The position numbers and the translations under genes are program-made. The notes beneath the pieces are model-generated. The model did no database searches. It saw only the letters and a program-made list of their open reading frames with translations, and was not told the origin of the DNA. DNA of 64,000 nt from Streptomyces rubiginosohelvolus (lineage in GTDB: Bacteria > Actinomycetota > Actinomycetes > Streptomycetales > Streptomycetaceae), in NCBI RefSeq assembly GCF_014649875.1, contig NZ_BMTW01000017.1, positions 102,690 to 166,689 on the forward strand. The letters are read 5' to 3'. Numbering within the stretch: position 1 is the first letter of the stretch; each line of letters opens with the position of its first letter. Positions 24,085 to 33,192 of the stretch are shown here, piece by piece.

Positions 24085-25091
24085 TCATCCCCAACCACAA
24101 CTACGAGAAGACCCTGCGGGCTTGCCTGGAGTCCGTCTACGCCCAGACCCTGCGCCCGCTGGACGTGGTCGTCGTGGACGACGCCAGCACCGACGGCTCC
24201 CGCGACATCGCCCGCACCTTCCCGTGCGTCCTGGTGGCCCGCCCGGAGAACGGCGGGGTCTCCGCCGCCCGCAACCTGGGCGTCGCCGCTTCCTCCGGGC
24301 ACGTGCTGTTCTTCCTCGACTCCGACATCGCCCTGGCCCCCGACGCGATCGAGAACGCCGTCGACCTGCTCATGGACGATCCGGAGACCGGCTGCGTCCA
24401 CGGCGTCCTCGACCCCGAACCGCTCTTCGACGACGGCCCGGTGGAGGTCTACCACTGCCTGCACGCGCACTTCTGGCGGCGCCGCAGCGCCGGAGTCGTC
24501 GGCACCGCCTTCTTCGCCCTGGCCGCGATCGAGCGCTCCGTCTTCGAGGCGACCGGACCCTTCGACGAGAACCTCCGCGACTCCGAGGACGTCGAGTACA
24601 GCGACCGCCTCGCCGCCACCCACCGCATCCGCCTCAGCGAACTGGTGACCGGCCGCCACGACGACGTGGACCGGCTGCTGCCGATGCTCGCCGAGCAGTA
24701 CCGCCGCTCCCAGCTCCTCGTCCCCGTCGCCGCCGTGGAACGCCGGCGCGGCGGCGGACTGCGGGCCAACCGTACGGGCGGCGTGCTCGCCGCCGGACTG
24801 GTCCCGCTCACGCTCCCGCTCGCCCTGCTCACCCCCTGGCTCCTCGCGGTGCCGCTCGCCTGCGCCGCGGCCTTCGCCCTGGCGGACGTGGGCCTGTCCC
24901 GCTTCGTGGCCCGCCGCAAGGGGTGGCTCTTCCTGCTCCGCTTCACCGCGCTGCACTTCGCGGTGCACCTGGCCCTCGTGCTCGGCGCGGTGGCCGGTGG
25001 CGTGCGCTGGCTGGTGGACCCGGGCTTCGGCCCCTCGGCGCGGGGCCGCCGCGCCCGCAGCGACGATCCGGCCCCGGCGGCGGCACCGTGA
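24054..25091 (+). CDS. GT2-family glycosyltransferase with C-terminal membrane segments
   Basis: 345 residues. GT-A fold N-terminus: VSVIIPNHNYEKTL, VVVVDDASTDGS, the nucleotide-binding NGGVSAARN and the metal-binding FLDSDIAL (Asp-x-Asp). Acceptor region EDVEYSDRLAA follows. Residues ~240-320 add three hydrophobic segments, placing it at the inner face of the membrane as in polyprenol-dependent GT2 enzymes. It is clearly paralogous to the second GT2 in this operon. Donor and acceptor unknown. Confidence 0.85.
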   Translation: MPRERPSVSVIIPNHNYEKTLRACLESVYAQTLRPLDVVVVDDASTDGSRDIARTFPCVLVARPENGGVSAARNLGVAASSGHVLFFLDSDIALAPDAIENAVDLLMDDPETGCVHGVLDPEPLFDDGPVEVYHCLHAHFWRRRSAGVVGTAFFALAAIERSVFEATGPFDENLRDSEDVEYSDRLAATHRIRLSELVTGRHDDVDRLLPMLAEQYRRSQLLVPVAAVERRRGGGLRANRTGGVLAAGLVPLTLPLALLTPWLLAVPLACAAAFALADVGLSRFVARRKGWLFLLRFTALHFAVHLALVLGAVAGGVRWLVDPGFGPSARGRRARSDDPAPAAAP

Positions 25092-26224
25092 GCGCCGGGC
25101 CGGACCAGGAGCCGGAAGCCGTACGGCCGAGGGGCGCGCTGCGCAAGGCCGTACGGTCCGGGGCCGCGTCGCCGGAAGCCGAAGCCGAAGCCGAAGCCGA
25201 AGCCGTACGGTCCGGGGGCCTGCCGCCGGAAGCCGGACCCCCGGCCGGGGCGGCGGCGAAGGCCGCGCCTGGTCCCTCCCGGTGGGCCCGGGTGCTGCGT
25301 CCCGCCGCCGCGCTTGTTCTTGTCGCGGCCACCTGCTTCGCCGTCGGCGGTTCGCTCCGCGCGGCCGGAACGGAGCTGGCCGACGCCGCCGGCCGGCCCG
25401 GGGGAGTGCTTCTGCTGAGCGCGGCCCTGGTCGCCAACGCCGCCGGACTCGTCCTGTCCATGCTCTCCTGGCGGGTCCTCGTCGTGGACGGCGGTTCCCC
25501 CGCCCGTACCAGCGACACCGCCCGCATCTTCTTCATCGGGGTCATCAGCAAGTTCGTCCCCGGCCGGATCTGGGGCGTCCTCGCCCACGTCCAGCTCGGC
25601 AAGGCCGTCGGCATCGCCCCCGAGCGGATGATCGCCGCCTTCGGACTCGGCCTCGTCATCGGGATGACCACCGGGGCCGCCGCCGGACTCCTCGTCGCCC
25701 CGGCCGTGTTCGGCACGGGAGCCTGGGTCTTCGCCCCGCTCGTGCTGGTCGCGGCGGCGGCCGTGGCCCGGCCCGGCTGGGTGGGCCGGCTCGTCGCGTG
25801 GACGATGCGGCTGGCCCGCCGCCCCGCCGGGGCCGCCGACAGCTCGCCCCGCGCCCTGCGGCTCTCCATCGGCTGGGCGTGCGCCTCCTGGGCGGTCTCC
25901 GGACTCCACCTGTGGGTCATCGCCGTCCTGCTGGGCGCCCCGCCGCTGCTCTCCCTGCCCGTCTGCGTCGGCGGCTTCGCCCTGGCCACCGTCGCCGGAA
26001 GCCTCGCCTTCGTCCTGCCCGACGGCTGGGGAGCGCGCGAGCTCGTCCTCCTCGCCCCCCTCGGCGCGGTCATGCCGCTCTCCGCGGCCACCGCCGCCGT
26101 CATCGCCAGCCGGCTCGTCTGCGTGCTCAGCGAGGTCGCCGCCACCGGCGCCGCCCTCGCCTGGGCCCGCGCCGCCGGACCCCTGCCCGCCCCCCGACCC
26201 GCGCTCCGGGAAGGAGCCGCATGA
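25088..26224 (+). CDS. Flippase-like membrane protein (LPG-synthase TM / UPF0104 family)
   Basis: 378 residues from a GTG overlapping the upstream stop (GTGA). After a variable acidic N-terminus containing (Glu-Ala)5, about eight membrane helices follow with the family blocks FVPGRIWGVLAHVQLGKA and LPDGWGARELVLL. This domain occurs in lysyl-phosphatidylglycerol flippases and in putative glycolipid or polyprenol-sugar translocases. Here, among glycosyltransferases, a role in moving a lipid-linked intermediate across the membrane is plausible but inferred. Confidence 0.78.
   Translation: MSAGPDQEPEAVRPRGALRKAVRSGAASPEAEAEAEAEAVRSGGLPPEAGPPAGAAAKAAPGPSRWARVLRPAAALVLVAATCFAVGGSLRAAGTELADAAGRPGGVLLLSAALVANAAGLVLSMLSWRVLVVDGGSPARTSDTARIFFIGVISKFVPGRIWGVLAHVQLGKAVGIAPERMIAAFGLGLVIGMTTGAAAGLLVAPAVFGTGAWVFAPLVLVAAAAVARPGWVGRLVAWTMRLARRPAGAADSSPRALRLSIGWACASWAVSGLHLWVIAVLLGAPPLLSLPVCVGGFALATVAGSLAFVLPDGWGARELVLLAPLGAVMPLSAATAAVIASRLVCVLSEVAATGAALAWARAAGPLPAPRPALREGAA
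25175..25204 (+). repeat. Hexanucleotide tandem repeat (GAAGCC)5 in coding sequence
   Basis: Five perfect copies of GAAGCC encode Glu-Ala repeats in the N-terminus of the flippase-like protein. A roughly 30-base near-duplicate beginning GTACGGTCCGGGG flanks it on both sides. Copy-number changes would stay in frame. Confidence 0.85.
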
Positions 26225-27669
26225 CCTCCGACGCAACCCCCCTGCTCACCGTGGACGACTGCGAACGACTGTCGACGAGCCAGGTGCACGAGTTGTACCG
26301 GTCCCACGTCAACAAGAGCCAGGTCTCCCTGATGACCTCCTTCGGCTTCGGCCGCGAACTCGTCGACCACGCCGAAGGGTCCTGGATCCACACCCGGGAC
26401 GGCCGCCGGATCCTCGACTTCACCGGCGGCGTCGGCGTCCTCAACCACGGCCACAACCACCCACGGATCCTCGCCGCCCGCCGCCGCTTCCAGGAACAGC
26501 GCCGGATGGAGGTCCACAAGACCTACTTCTCGCCCTACATCGCCGCCCTCGGCCACAACCTCGCCCGGCTTCTCCCCGGCGACCTGAACCTCTCGTTCTT
26601 CCCCAACTCGGGTGCCGAGGCCGTCGAGGGCGCGGTGAAACTCGCGTACAAGTACCACGGCGGCCGCCGGCAGCAGATCCTGCACGCCGACATCAGCTTC
26701 CACGGCAAGCTGCTCGGCTCCGGCAGTCTCACCGGCAGCGCCCAGAACGCCTTCGCCTTCCCCGGCATCCCCGGTGTCTCCGCCTTCCGGTACGGCGACC
26801 TCGACTCCGTGCGGCAGGCGGTCGCCGGGGCCCGCGACGCCAAGGGGCGCTGCGACGTCTACGCGATCCTCATCGAGCCCTTCTCGGCCTCCACCATGAC
26901 CGAGTGCTCCGAGGAGTTCCTGCGCGGGCTGCGGGAGTTGTGCACCGCCGAGAAGATCGTGCTGATCTTCGACGAGATCTACACCGGGTGGGGCAAGACG
27001 GGCAGCCTCTTCCACTTCATGCGCTACCCGGACCTGGTCCCGGACGTCGTGACCACCTCGAAGTCCTTCGGCGGCGGCAAGTCCTCCGTCTCCGCCTTCG
27101 TCGCCCGCGAGCCCGTCTTCCGTACGGCCTACGACAGCCTCGGCGACGCCATGCTCCAGTCCACCAGCACCACCTACTACGGCTTCGGCGAGGAGACCGC
27201 CACCGCGCTGGAAGCCGTCAACATCGCGGTCGAGGACGACTACCCGGCCCGCGCCCGCGCCATCGAACGCGTCCTGAAGCCGGGCCTGGAGAGGCTGCGC
27301 AAGCAGTACCCCGACCTCATCGCCGACGTCCGGGGCGCCGGTGCGCTGTACGGGATCTTCCTCGACGGCGGCCCCCGCCTCCTGGACCTCGCCGCGAAGA
27401 TCGCCCCCGGCGGCCTCGCCCGCGACCCGCTGCTGCGTACCAAGGTCATCACCTGCGCGGTCGTCAACGCGATGTACCACGACCACGACGTGTACATGTA
27501 CTACACGCTCAACGGCCGCAGCCCCCTGGTGGCCGCGCCCTGCCTGGTCGCGGGCCCCGACGAGGTGGAGATCTTCCTCGACGCCTTCGACCGGACCCTG
27601 GCCAAGGGCATGAACCGGCTGCTCACCGCCTTCTTCAAGGACAAGGCGGTGTCCCGATGGGCGGCCTGA
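26221..27669 (+). CDS. Class III PLP-dependent aminotransferase
   Basis: 482 residues; start ATG overlaps the preceding stop (ATGA). Fold-type I signatures: FTGGVGVLNHGHNHP, FFPNSGAEAVEGAVKLA, the PLP-ring Asp in IFDEIYTGWGKTG and the Schiff-base Lys in TTSKSFGGGK. Length and motifs place it with diaminobutyrate/ornithine-type class III enzymes, which transaminate terminal amines or aldehydes. In this glycan operon it may install a terminal amine on a sugar- or polyol-derived aldehyde; that is inference. Its C-terminal part overlaps the epimerase gene start by 13 bases. Confidence 0.87.
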   Translation: MTSDATPLLTVDDCERLSTSQVHELYRSHVNKSQVSLMTSFGFGRELVDHAEGSWIHTRDGRRILDFTGGVGVLNHGHNHPRILAARRRFQEQRRMEVHKTYFSPYIAALGHNLARLLPGDLNLSFFPNSGAEAVEGAVKLAYKYHGGRRQQILHADISFHGKLLGSGSLTGSAQNAFAFPGIPGVSAFRYGDLDSVRQAVAGARDAKGRCDVYAILIEPFSASTMTECSEEFLRGLRELCTAEKIVLIFDEIYTGWGKTGSLFHFMRYPDLVPDVVTTSKSFGGGKSSVSAFVAREPVFRTAYDSLGDAMLQSTSTTYYGFGEETATALEAVNIAVEDDYPARARAIERVLKPGLERLRKQYPDLIADVRGAGALYGIFLDGGPRLLDLAAKIAPGGLARDPLLRTKVITCAVVNAMYHDHDVYMYYTLNGRSPLVAAPCLVAGPDEVEIFLDAFDRTLAKGMNRLLTAFFKDKAVSRWAA

Positions 27670-28703
27670 CCATCGCCGTGACCGGCGCCGCCGGCATGCT
27701 CGGTTCCCACCTCGTCGCCCGGCTCGCCGCCGACGGCCATGACGTCGTCGGGATCGACCTGCGCGAGGACCCCCACCCGCCCGCCGGCGCCCGGCACGTC
27801 GTCGCCGACATCCGCGACGGGGCCGCGCTCGCCCGCGCCTTCGACGGAGCCCACGCGCTGGTGCACTGTGCCGCCGCCCTGCCCTCCTACCCCGTCGACC
27901 AGATCCGCTCGATCACCGTCGACGGCACCCGGACCGTCCTGACCGCCGCGCACCGGGCTCGTGTCGAACGGGTCGTGCACATCTCCTCCACCGCCGTCTA
28001 CGGACTGCCGAAGCGGGTCCCCACCCCGGAGGACCACCCCCGCGAGCCCGTCGACCCGTACAGCAGCGCCAAGGCCGAGGCCGAGGAGGTCTGCGAGGAG
28101 TTCCGGGGGCGCGGGATGTGCCTGCCGGTCCTGCGCCCCAAGACCTTCCTCGGACCCGGCCGGATGGGCCTCTTCTCGATGCTCTTCGAATGGGCCGAGG
28201 AACGGCGCAACTTCCCCGTCCTGGGCCGGGGCGACGTCCGCATCCAGATGTTCGGCATGGCCGACCTGGTCGACGCCGTGGTGCTCGCCCTGCACGCCCC
28301 GCCCGAGGTCGCGAACGACGTCTACAACCTGGGCGCCGCCGAGTTCGGCACCCTGCGCGAGGACTTCCAGGCCGTACTGGACGCGGCCGGGCACGGCAAG
28401 CGCGTGGTCCCGCTGCCGGCAGCACCGGCACTCGCGGTCCTGCGCGCACTGGAGCGCACCAAGCTCTCCCCGGTCTACGGGCGGCTGCTGTTCAAGCTCC
28501 TCGACGACAGCTACGTGGACATCGCCCGGGCCACCGAACGGCTCGGTTTCCGTCCCGCGCTCTCCAACCAGGACGCCATCCTCTCCACCTACGCGTGGTG
28601 GCGCACCCAGCGGCGGGGCGGCGCCCCCGCTCCCGGAGCCGGCCGGACCAGCCGGGACCCGTGGCGCCAAGGGGCGCTCGGCCTGGCCAAGGTCTTCTTC
28701 TGA
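27657..28703 (+). CDS. NAD-dependent epimerase/dehydratase (extended SDR)
   Basis: 348 residues. Rossmann GAAGMLGSH at the N-terminus, the catalytic Ser-Thr region ISSTAVYGLP and the YSSAK (Tyr-x-x-x-Lys) motif are intact. FGMADLVDAVV is the typical C-terminal substrate-domain block. Enzymes of this class epimerise, reduce or dehydrate nucleotide- or lipid-linked sugars. The ATG at 27657 lies inside the end of the aminotransferase gene, showing tight coupling. Substrate not determinable. Confidence 0.87.
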   Translation: MGGLTIAVTGAAGMLGSHLVARLAADGHDVVGIDLREDPHPPAGARHVVADIRDGAALARAFDGAHALVHCAAALPSYPVDQIRSITVDGTRTVLTAAHRARVERVVHISSTAVYGLPKRVPTPEDHPREPVDPYSSAKAEAEEVCEEFRGRGMCLPVLRPKTFLGPGRMGLFSMLFEWAEERRNFPVLGRGDVRIQMFGMADLVDAVVLALHAPPEVANDVYNLGAAEFGTLREDFQAVLDAAGHGKRVVPLPAAPALAVLRALERTKLSPVYGRLLFKLLDDSYVDIARATERLGFRPALSNQDAILSTYAWWRTQRRGGAPAPGAGRTSRDPWRQGALGLAKVFF

Positions 28704-28720
28704 TCCCCTGGAGCCCTGCC

Positions 28721-29776
28721 GTGGACATCACCCGGTCGTCCCCCGCGCCCCTGCGCGTGGTGGCAGTCCCGCCCGAACCCGAACCCGCCGACCTCACGGC
28801 TCTGACCGAGCCCGCCGACCTCACCGCGCTGCCCCAGCCCGCCCCCGACCGGCCGTCGACGGCCGCCGCCCCCACCGCCGTACCGGAGGAACGCCGCCGC
28901 AGCCGTCCCCGTGACCTGCTCGCGCTGGTGCGCCCCGGCCAGTGGGTGAAGAACCTGGCCGTCGTCCCGCTCGCACTCCTCGACACCCATCCCTGGGGGG
29001 CCGCCGACCTCCTGCGCACCGGCTGGGCGATCCTCGGTTTCACCCTCGCCTCCGCCGTCGTCTACGTCGTCAACGACCTCGCCGACCGGGAGCGGGACCG
29101 CCTGCACCCGGTCAAGCGCCACCGTCCGATCGCCTCCGGCCGCGTCTCCCCGGCCGCCGCCACCGTCCTGGCCGGGCTTCTCGCCCTGTCGCTGACCGGC
29201 TGGGCGGTGGCCGGTCCCGCCTGGCAGTGGTGGCCCACCGCCCTCTACCTGGCGCTGAGCCTCGCGTACTCCCAGGGGCTCAAGCACGTACCGCTGGTGG
29301 ACGCGTTCATCGTGGCGACCGGCTTCGTCCTCCGGCTCCTCCAGGGGGCGCTGCTCATCGGAGGCCGGCTCTCCGAATGGCTGGCGCTCTGCGTCTTCTC
29401 GCTCTGCCTGATGCTGTCCCTCGGCAAACGGCGGCACGAGATGACGGCGGTCGGCCGAGCCCACCGCCCCGCCCTGCGCGGCTACACGGTCGCCTTCCTC
29501 GACCACCTGGTCGTCCTGGTCGCCGTGCTGACCGCCGTCAGTTACGTCCTCTACCTCCGCGACGACGCGGCCCTCGCCGCCGGTGCCTCCTTCGTCATCC
29601 TGCTCTCCGCCCCTTGCGCCGTCTTCGGCCTCGCCCGCTACCTCCAGCTCCTCCTGGTCGAGGAGGGCGGCGGCAACCCCGTCCACGTCCTCTTCCGGGA
29701 CCGCGCGACCCTCGTCAACGCCGGCCTGTGGGCGGTCCTCGTCGCCCTCGCCCTCCTCACGCATCCCTCCGGCTGA
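28721..29776 (+). CDS. UbiA-family prenyltransferase, decaprenyl-phosphate phosphoribosyltransferase-like
   Basis: 351 residues from a GTG at 28721. After a Pro-rich N-terminus (with a short direct repeat encoding PADLTAL twice) come about eight membrane helices. The first Asp-rich motif is NDLADRERDR followed by HPVKRHRPIASG, which is characteristic of the UbiA subgroup that transfers phosphoribose from PRPP to polyprenyl phosphate. A second polar block is SLGKRRHEM. In mycobacteria this activity starts decaprenyl-phosphoryl-arabinose synthesis. Here it suggests that the operon builds on a ribose-derived lipid-linked donor. Enzyme specificity is inferred from motif resemblance. Confidence 0.82.
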   Translation: MDITRSSPAPLRVVAVPPEPEPADLTALTEPADLTALPQPAPDRPSTAAAPTAVPEERRRSRPRDLLALVRPGQWVKNLAVVPLALLDTHPWGAADLLRTGWAILGFTLASAVVYVVNDLADRERDRLHPVKRHRPIASGRVSPAAATVLAGLLALSLTGWAVAGPAWQWWPTALYLALSLAYSQGLKHVPLVDAFIVATGFVLRLLQGALLIGGRLSEWLALCVFSLCLMLSLGKRRHEMTAVGRAHRPALRGYTVAFLDHLVVLVAVLTAVSYVLYLRDDAALAAGASFVILLSAPCAVFGLARYLQLLLVEEGGGNPVHVLFRDRATLVNAGLWAVLVALALLTHPSG

Positions 29777-29828
29777 CCGTCTCCGTCCGGCCCGCCCGTC
29801 CGCCCCTCCGACCGCCCGAAGGCGTCCC

Positions 29829-30860
29829 ATGAACCGGAAGCACCCCCTCGTCTCCGTCGTCATCCCCAACTACAACTACGGCCGCGCCCTGGAACTCTGC
29901 CTGCGCGCCGCCCTCGCCCAGACCTACGAGCCCCTGGAGGTGCTGCTCGTCGACGACTGCTCCACCGACGACTCCGTCGCCGTCGCCGAGGCCTGCGGGG
30001 TCCGGGTGATCAGCACCGGTGTCAACAGCGGTGTCGCCACCACCCGCAACACGGGGGCGGCCCACGCCCGGGGCGAGATCGTCGTGTTCGTCGACTCCGA
30101 CGTGGCGATGGAACCGGACGCGATCGCCAACGCCGTCGCCCTGCTCGACTCCGACCCCCGCATCGGCGCGGTCTGCGGCACCTACGACGCCGAACCCCTC
30201 ATCCGCGACAGCCTGATCGAGGAGTACCGCTGCCTGCACCAGTTCTACTGGCTGGCCGAGACCGAGGGCCGCATCGGCACCCTGCACACCGCGATCTGCG
30301 CCATGCCCGCCCGGGTCTTCGCCGAGATCGGCCCCTTCAACCCCCGGCTGCGCCACACCGAGGACGGCGACTACGCCGCCCGCATCTGCCGGAGTTACGA
30401 GGTCCACAGCTCCACCGCCGTCCGGGGCCGGCACGACCACGACGACACCTGGCGGGTCGTCCTGCGCAAGGTCTTCCACCGCACCCGGCTGCACATCCCG
30501 CTGTACGTGCGCCGGGGCGACCTCCCCGGCGGTATCGCCACCGGCCCCCGGGCCGGGGCCAGCATCGCGGCCCTGCTCGCCCTGATCACCCTGCCGCTCG
30601 GCCTGATCGCCGCGCCCTGGCTGCTCGTCCCGGCCGCCCTGCTCGCCCTCACCCTGCTCGCGGACACCGCCCTGTACCGATTCGTGCTGCGCCGCCGGGG
30701 CCCCCTGTTCGCCGCCTACTTCGCCTTCGCGCACACCGTCGTCAACGCCGTCATCGCGGCGGGCGCGGGCGTCGGCGCCCTCCAGTGGCTGGCCTCGCGC
30801 CGCTTCCGGCGCCTGTACGAGCCGGGCGCGCACCTCGCCGCGGTACGGGCCACGCCGTGA
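29829..30860 (+). CDS. GT2-family glycosyltransferase, paralogue of the first
   Basis: 343 residues. Same architecture as the earlier GT2: VSVVIPNYNYGRAL, VLLVDDCSTDDS, NSGVATTRN, FVDSDVAM (Asp-x-Asp), then an acceptor block HTEDGDYAARI and C-terminal hydrophobic segments (residues ~235-310). Parallel motifs and length indicate an old duplication within the operon, with diverged acceptor regions. Its stop overlaps the first EEP gene (GTGA). Confidence 0.86.
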   Translation: MNRKHPLVSVVIPNYNYGRALELCLRAALAQTYEPLEVLLVDDCSTDDSVAVAEACGVRVISTGVNSGVATTRNTGAAHARGEIVVFVDSDVAMEPDAIANAVALLDSDPRIGAVCGTYDAEPLIRDSLIEEYRCLHQFYWLAETEGRIGTLHTAICAMPARVFAEIGPFNPRLRHTEDGDYAARICRSYEVHSSTAVRGRHDHDDTWRVVLRKVFHRTRLHIPLYVRRGDLPGGIATGPRAGASIAALLALITLPLGLIAAPWLLVPAALLALTLLADTALYRFVLRRRGPLFAAYFAFAHTVVNAVIAAGAGVGALQWLASRRFRRLYEPGAHLAAVRATP

Positions 30861-32029
30861 CGGGGACCCTGGCGGCGGACAGCGCCGCCCCCACGGAGGC
30901 GGACGCGGCCGACGCGGGCACACCGGCCGAACGGGAGGAGCGAGTCCGCCGGTGGCCCGGCCGGCTGCTGCTCGCCGTCGCCGTGCTGTGGGCCCTGTTC
31001 GTCGCCGCCCGCGCGCTCCTCAGCGGCCGGTGGTGGGCGTGGAACGGACTCGGTCTCGCCCCGCCCGTCTTCCATCTCCTCCTCCCGCTCGTCCTGTTGA
31101 TCCCGGCCGCGCTGATCCGCCACCGGCGGCGGGCGGCCGTGGGCGTCGTCCTGGCCTCGCTCCTGCTGGGCTCCTGGCAGACCGGGCTGCACCCCGGGGC
31201 GCTGCTGCGCGGACAGCCGGCCGTACCCCCGGATGCCCTGAAGGTGGTCAACTGGAACACCTTCTTCTGGGACCAGGACAGTGACACCGACGCCTTCTAC
31301 GCCTATCTGAAGTCCCACTCCGCCGACGTCTACCTCCTGCAGGAGTACCAGAACGCCCGGGGCGACGAACCCGCCCCGATCGATGATCTGGCCCGGATCC
31401 GCAGGGAGTTCCCCGGCTTCCACATCGCCACCGAGGGGGAGTTCCTCACCCTGTCCCGCTTCCCGATCACCTCGGTGCGGGCGCTGCGGCCCGACGGCCT
31501 CGCCCCGCCCGACACCTCCTGGGCCGACTACTGGAACATCCGCGTCCTGCGCACCGACATCGACGTGGACGGCGAGACCCTGTCCCTCTACAACACGCAC
31601 CTGCCCGATCTGCTGAACGTCGACCGCAACCCCCTGACCGCCGCCTACCACCGCTCCGTACGGCAGCTCTCCGACCGCCGCGACCGCCACTTCCGGGCCC
31701 TGCGCGACGACCTCGACGCCAACGAGAACCCGGTGGTCCTCGCCGGGGACCTCAACGTGCTGCCGGGCACCGGTGACCTGCGCTGGTTCGACGGGCTGCG
31801 GGACGCCGCCGACGCCGGGGACTCGGTGTACCCGGCGACGTTCCCGGTGAGCGGCCCGGCCCTCTGGCGGCTCGACTGGGCGTTCGTGTCGCCCCGCGTC
31901 GACCTGCACCGGCAGTCCGTCCAGGACCCGCCCGCCGCGCTCTCCACCCACCGGCTGATCGAGCTGGACCTCTCCCTGCCCGCCTCCGGGGCCACCACCG
32001 CCCCGGCCACCGAGAAGGACCGGTCATGA
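30857..32029 (+). CDS. Membrane-anchored EEP-family (endonuclease/exonuclease/phosphatase) protein 1
   Basis: 390 residues, GTG start. Three hydrophobic segments (residues ~35-115) precede an EEP fold, expected outside or at the membrane face. Catalytic blocks: VVNWNTFFW (Asn), YLLQEY (Glu), LAGDLN (Asp and Asn) and a terminal STHRLIEL where the usual Ser-Asp-His is Ser-Thr-His. The missing Asp may reduce or alter activity. EEP enzymes are phosphodiesterases or phosphatases; removal of a phosphate from a polyprenyl-phospho-sugar intermediate is a plausible but unproven role. Confidence 0.8.
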   Translation: MTGTLAADSAAPTEADAADAGTPAEREERVRRWPGRLLLAVAVLWALFVAARALLSGRWWAWNGLGLAPPVFHLLLPLVLLIPAALIRHRRRAAVGVVLASLLLGSWQTGLHPGALLRGQPAVPPDALKVVNWNTFFWDQDSDTDAFYAYLKSHSADVYLLQEYQNARGDEPAPIDDLARIRREFPGFHIATEGEFLTLSRFPITSVRALRPDGLAPPDTSWADYWNIRVLRTDIDVDGETLSLYNTHLPDLLNVDRNPLTAAYHRSVRQLSDRRDRHFRALRDDLDANENPVVLAGDLNVLPGTGDLRWFDGLRDAADAGDSVYPATFPVSGPALWRLDWAFVSPRVDLHRQSVQDPPAALSTHRLIELDLSLPASGATTAPATEKDRS

Positions 32030-33192
32030 CCCGGCGCTCCGCGCGCTCGCCCCGCTTCGACGCGACGATCGTGCTCACCTACTACCTCCCGTACACCAGC
32101 GGGCTCACCGAAGTGGCGCGCACGGTCGCCGAAGGGCTGGCCGCGCGGGGCCGCCGGGTCGCCGTCGTCGCCTGCCGCCACGAGCCCGGGCACCCCGCAC
32201 GGGAGACCGTGAACGGCGTGGAGGTGTTCCGCGCCCCGGTCGTCGCCCGCATCGGACGCGGCGTGGTCAGCCCGGGGTTCGCTCCGCTCGCCGGACGGAT
32301 CGCCCGCGCCTCCCGGGTCGTCAACCTCCATCTGCCGATGCTGGAGGCCGGGATCGTCGCCAGGCTCGCCGGAGACACCCCGGTCGTCGCCACCCACCAC
32401 GACGACGTCTGGCTGGCCGGCGGCGTGCTCGCCCCGCTCCAGGTCAAGGTGGTCGACGCCTCGGTGGCCGGGGCGCTGCGCCGCTCGGCCGCCGTCGTCG
32501 TCAACAACGTGGACCATGCGGAGCATTCACGCCACTGGCCCCTCATGCGGGAGCGCCGTCTGCTCTCCATCGCCCCGCCCTGCCGGGAGCGCGAGCCCGC
32601 GCCCGCCGCCTTCCGCGAGACGGCGGGCCCGCACGTCGGTTTCCTCGGCCGGATCGCCCCGGAGAAGGGGCTGCACCACCTGGTCGACGCCTTCCGGACC
32701 TTTCCGGACCCCGAGGCCCGGCTGCTCATCGCGGGGGACTACTCCAAGGTCGCCGGCGGCAGTGTCGTCGGGGCGCTGCGCACCCGGGCCGGGGACGACC
32801 CCCGCATCCGCTTCACCGGTTTCCTCCACGACGACCAGGTGGCGGGGTTCTACGCCTCGCTGGACGCCTTCGCCCTCCCGTCCGTCGCCGAGGAGTCCTT
32901 CGGTATCTCGCAGGCGGAGGCGATGATGCTCGGCGTCCCCTCGGTCGCGAGCGACGCCCCGGGGATGCGCGTCCCGGTGACGGAGACGGGTTTCGGCCGT
33001 CTCTTCCCGCCCGGCGACGCCCACGCCCTGGCTGCGGCCCTGCGCGAGGTGGCCGCCTACCCGCCGGAGCGCCGCGCCGCGGGCGGTCGCGACGCCCGCG
33101 CCCGGTACGGGACGGACCACTGCCTGGACGCCTACGACGCCCTGTTCCGGGAGGCCGGGGCACGGCGGGGCGTCCGGGGAGCCCCCGCGTGA
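32026..33192 (+). CDS. GT4-family glycosyltransferase
   Basis: 388-residue GT-B fold enzyme; start overlaps the previous stop (ATGA). N-terminal block YYLPYTSGLTEVARTVAEGL, central HVGFLGRIAPEKGLHHLVDA, and the nucleotide-sugar motif with two Glu seven residues apart (EESFGISQAE) followed by GVPSVASD. It would transfer a nucleotide-activated sugar on the cytoplasmic side, complementing the two membrane GT2 enzymes. The specific sugar is unknown. Confidence 0.88.
   Translation: MTRRSARSPRFDATIVLTYYLPYTSGLTEVARTVAEGLAARGRRVAVVACRHEPGHPARETVNGVEVFRAPVVARIGRGVVSPGFAPLAGRIARASRVVNLHLPMLEAGIVARLAGDTPVVATHHDDVWLAGGVLAPLQVKVVDASVAGALRRSAAVVVNNVDHAEHSRHWPLMRERRLLSIAPPCREREPAPAAFRETAGPHVGFLGRIAPEKGLHHLVDAFRTFPDPEARLLIAGDYSKVAGGSVVGALRTRAGDDPRIRFTGFLHDDQVAGFYASLDAFALPSVAEESFGISQAEAMMLGVPSVASDAPGMRVPVTETGFGRLFPPGDAHALAAALREVAAYPPERRAAGGRDARARYGTDHCLDAYDALFREAGARRGVRGAPA

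Noticed and set aside
24943..27486. 847-codon minus-strand frame across the flippase and aminotransferase genes
   Set aside because: Same third-position effect; the plus-strand proteins have full family motifs.
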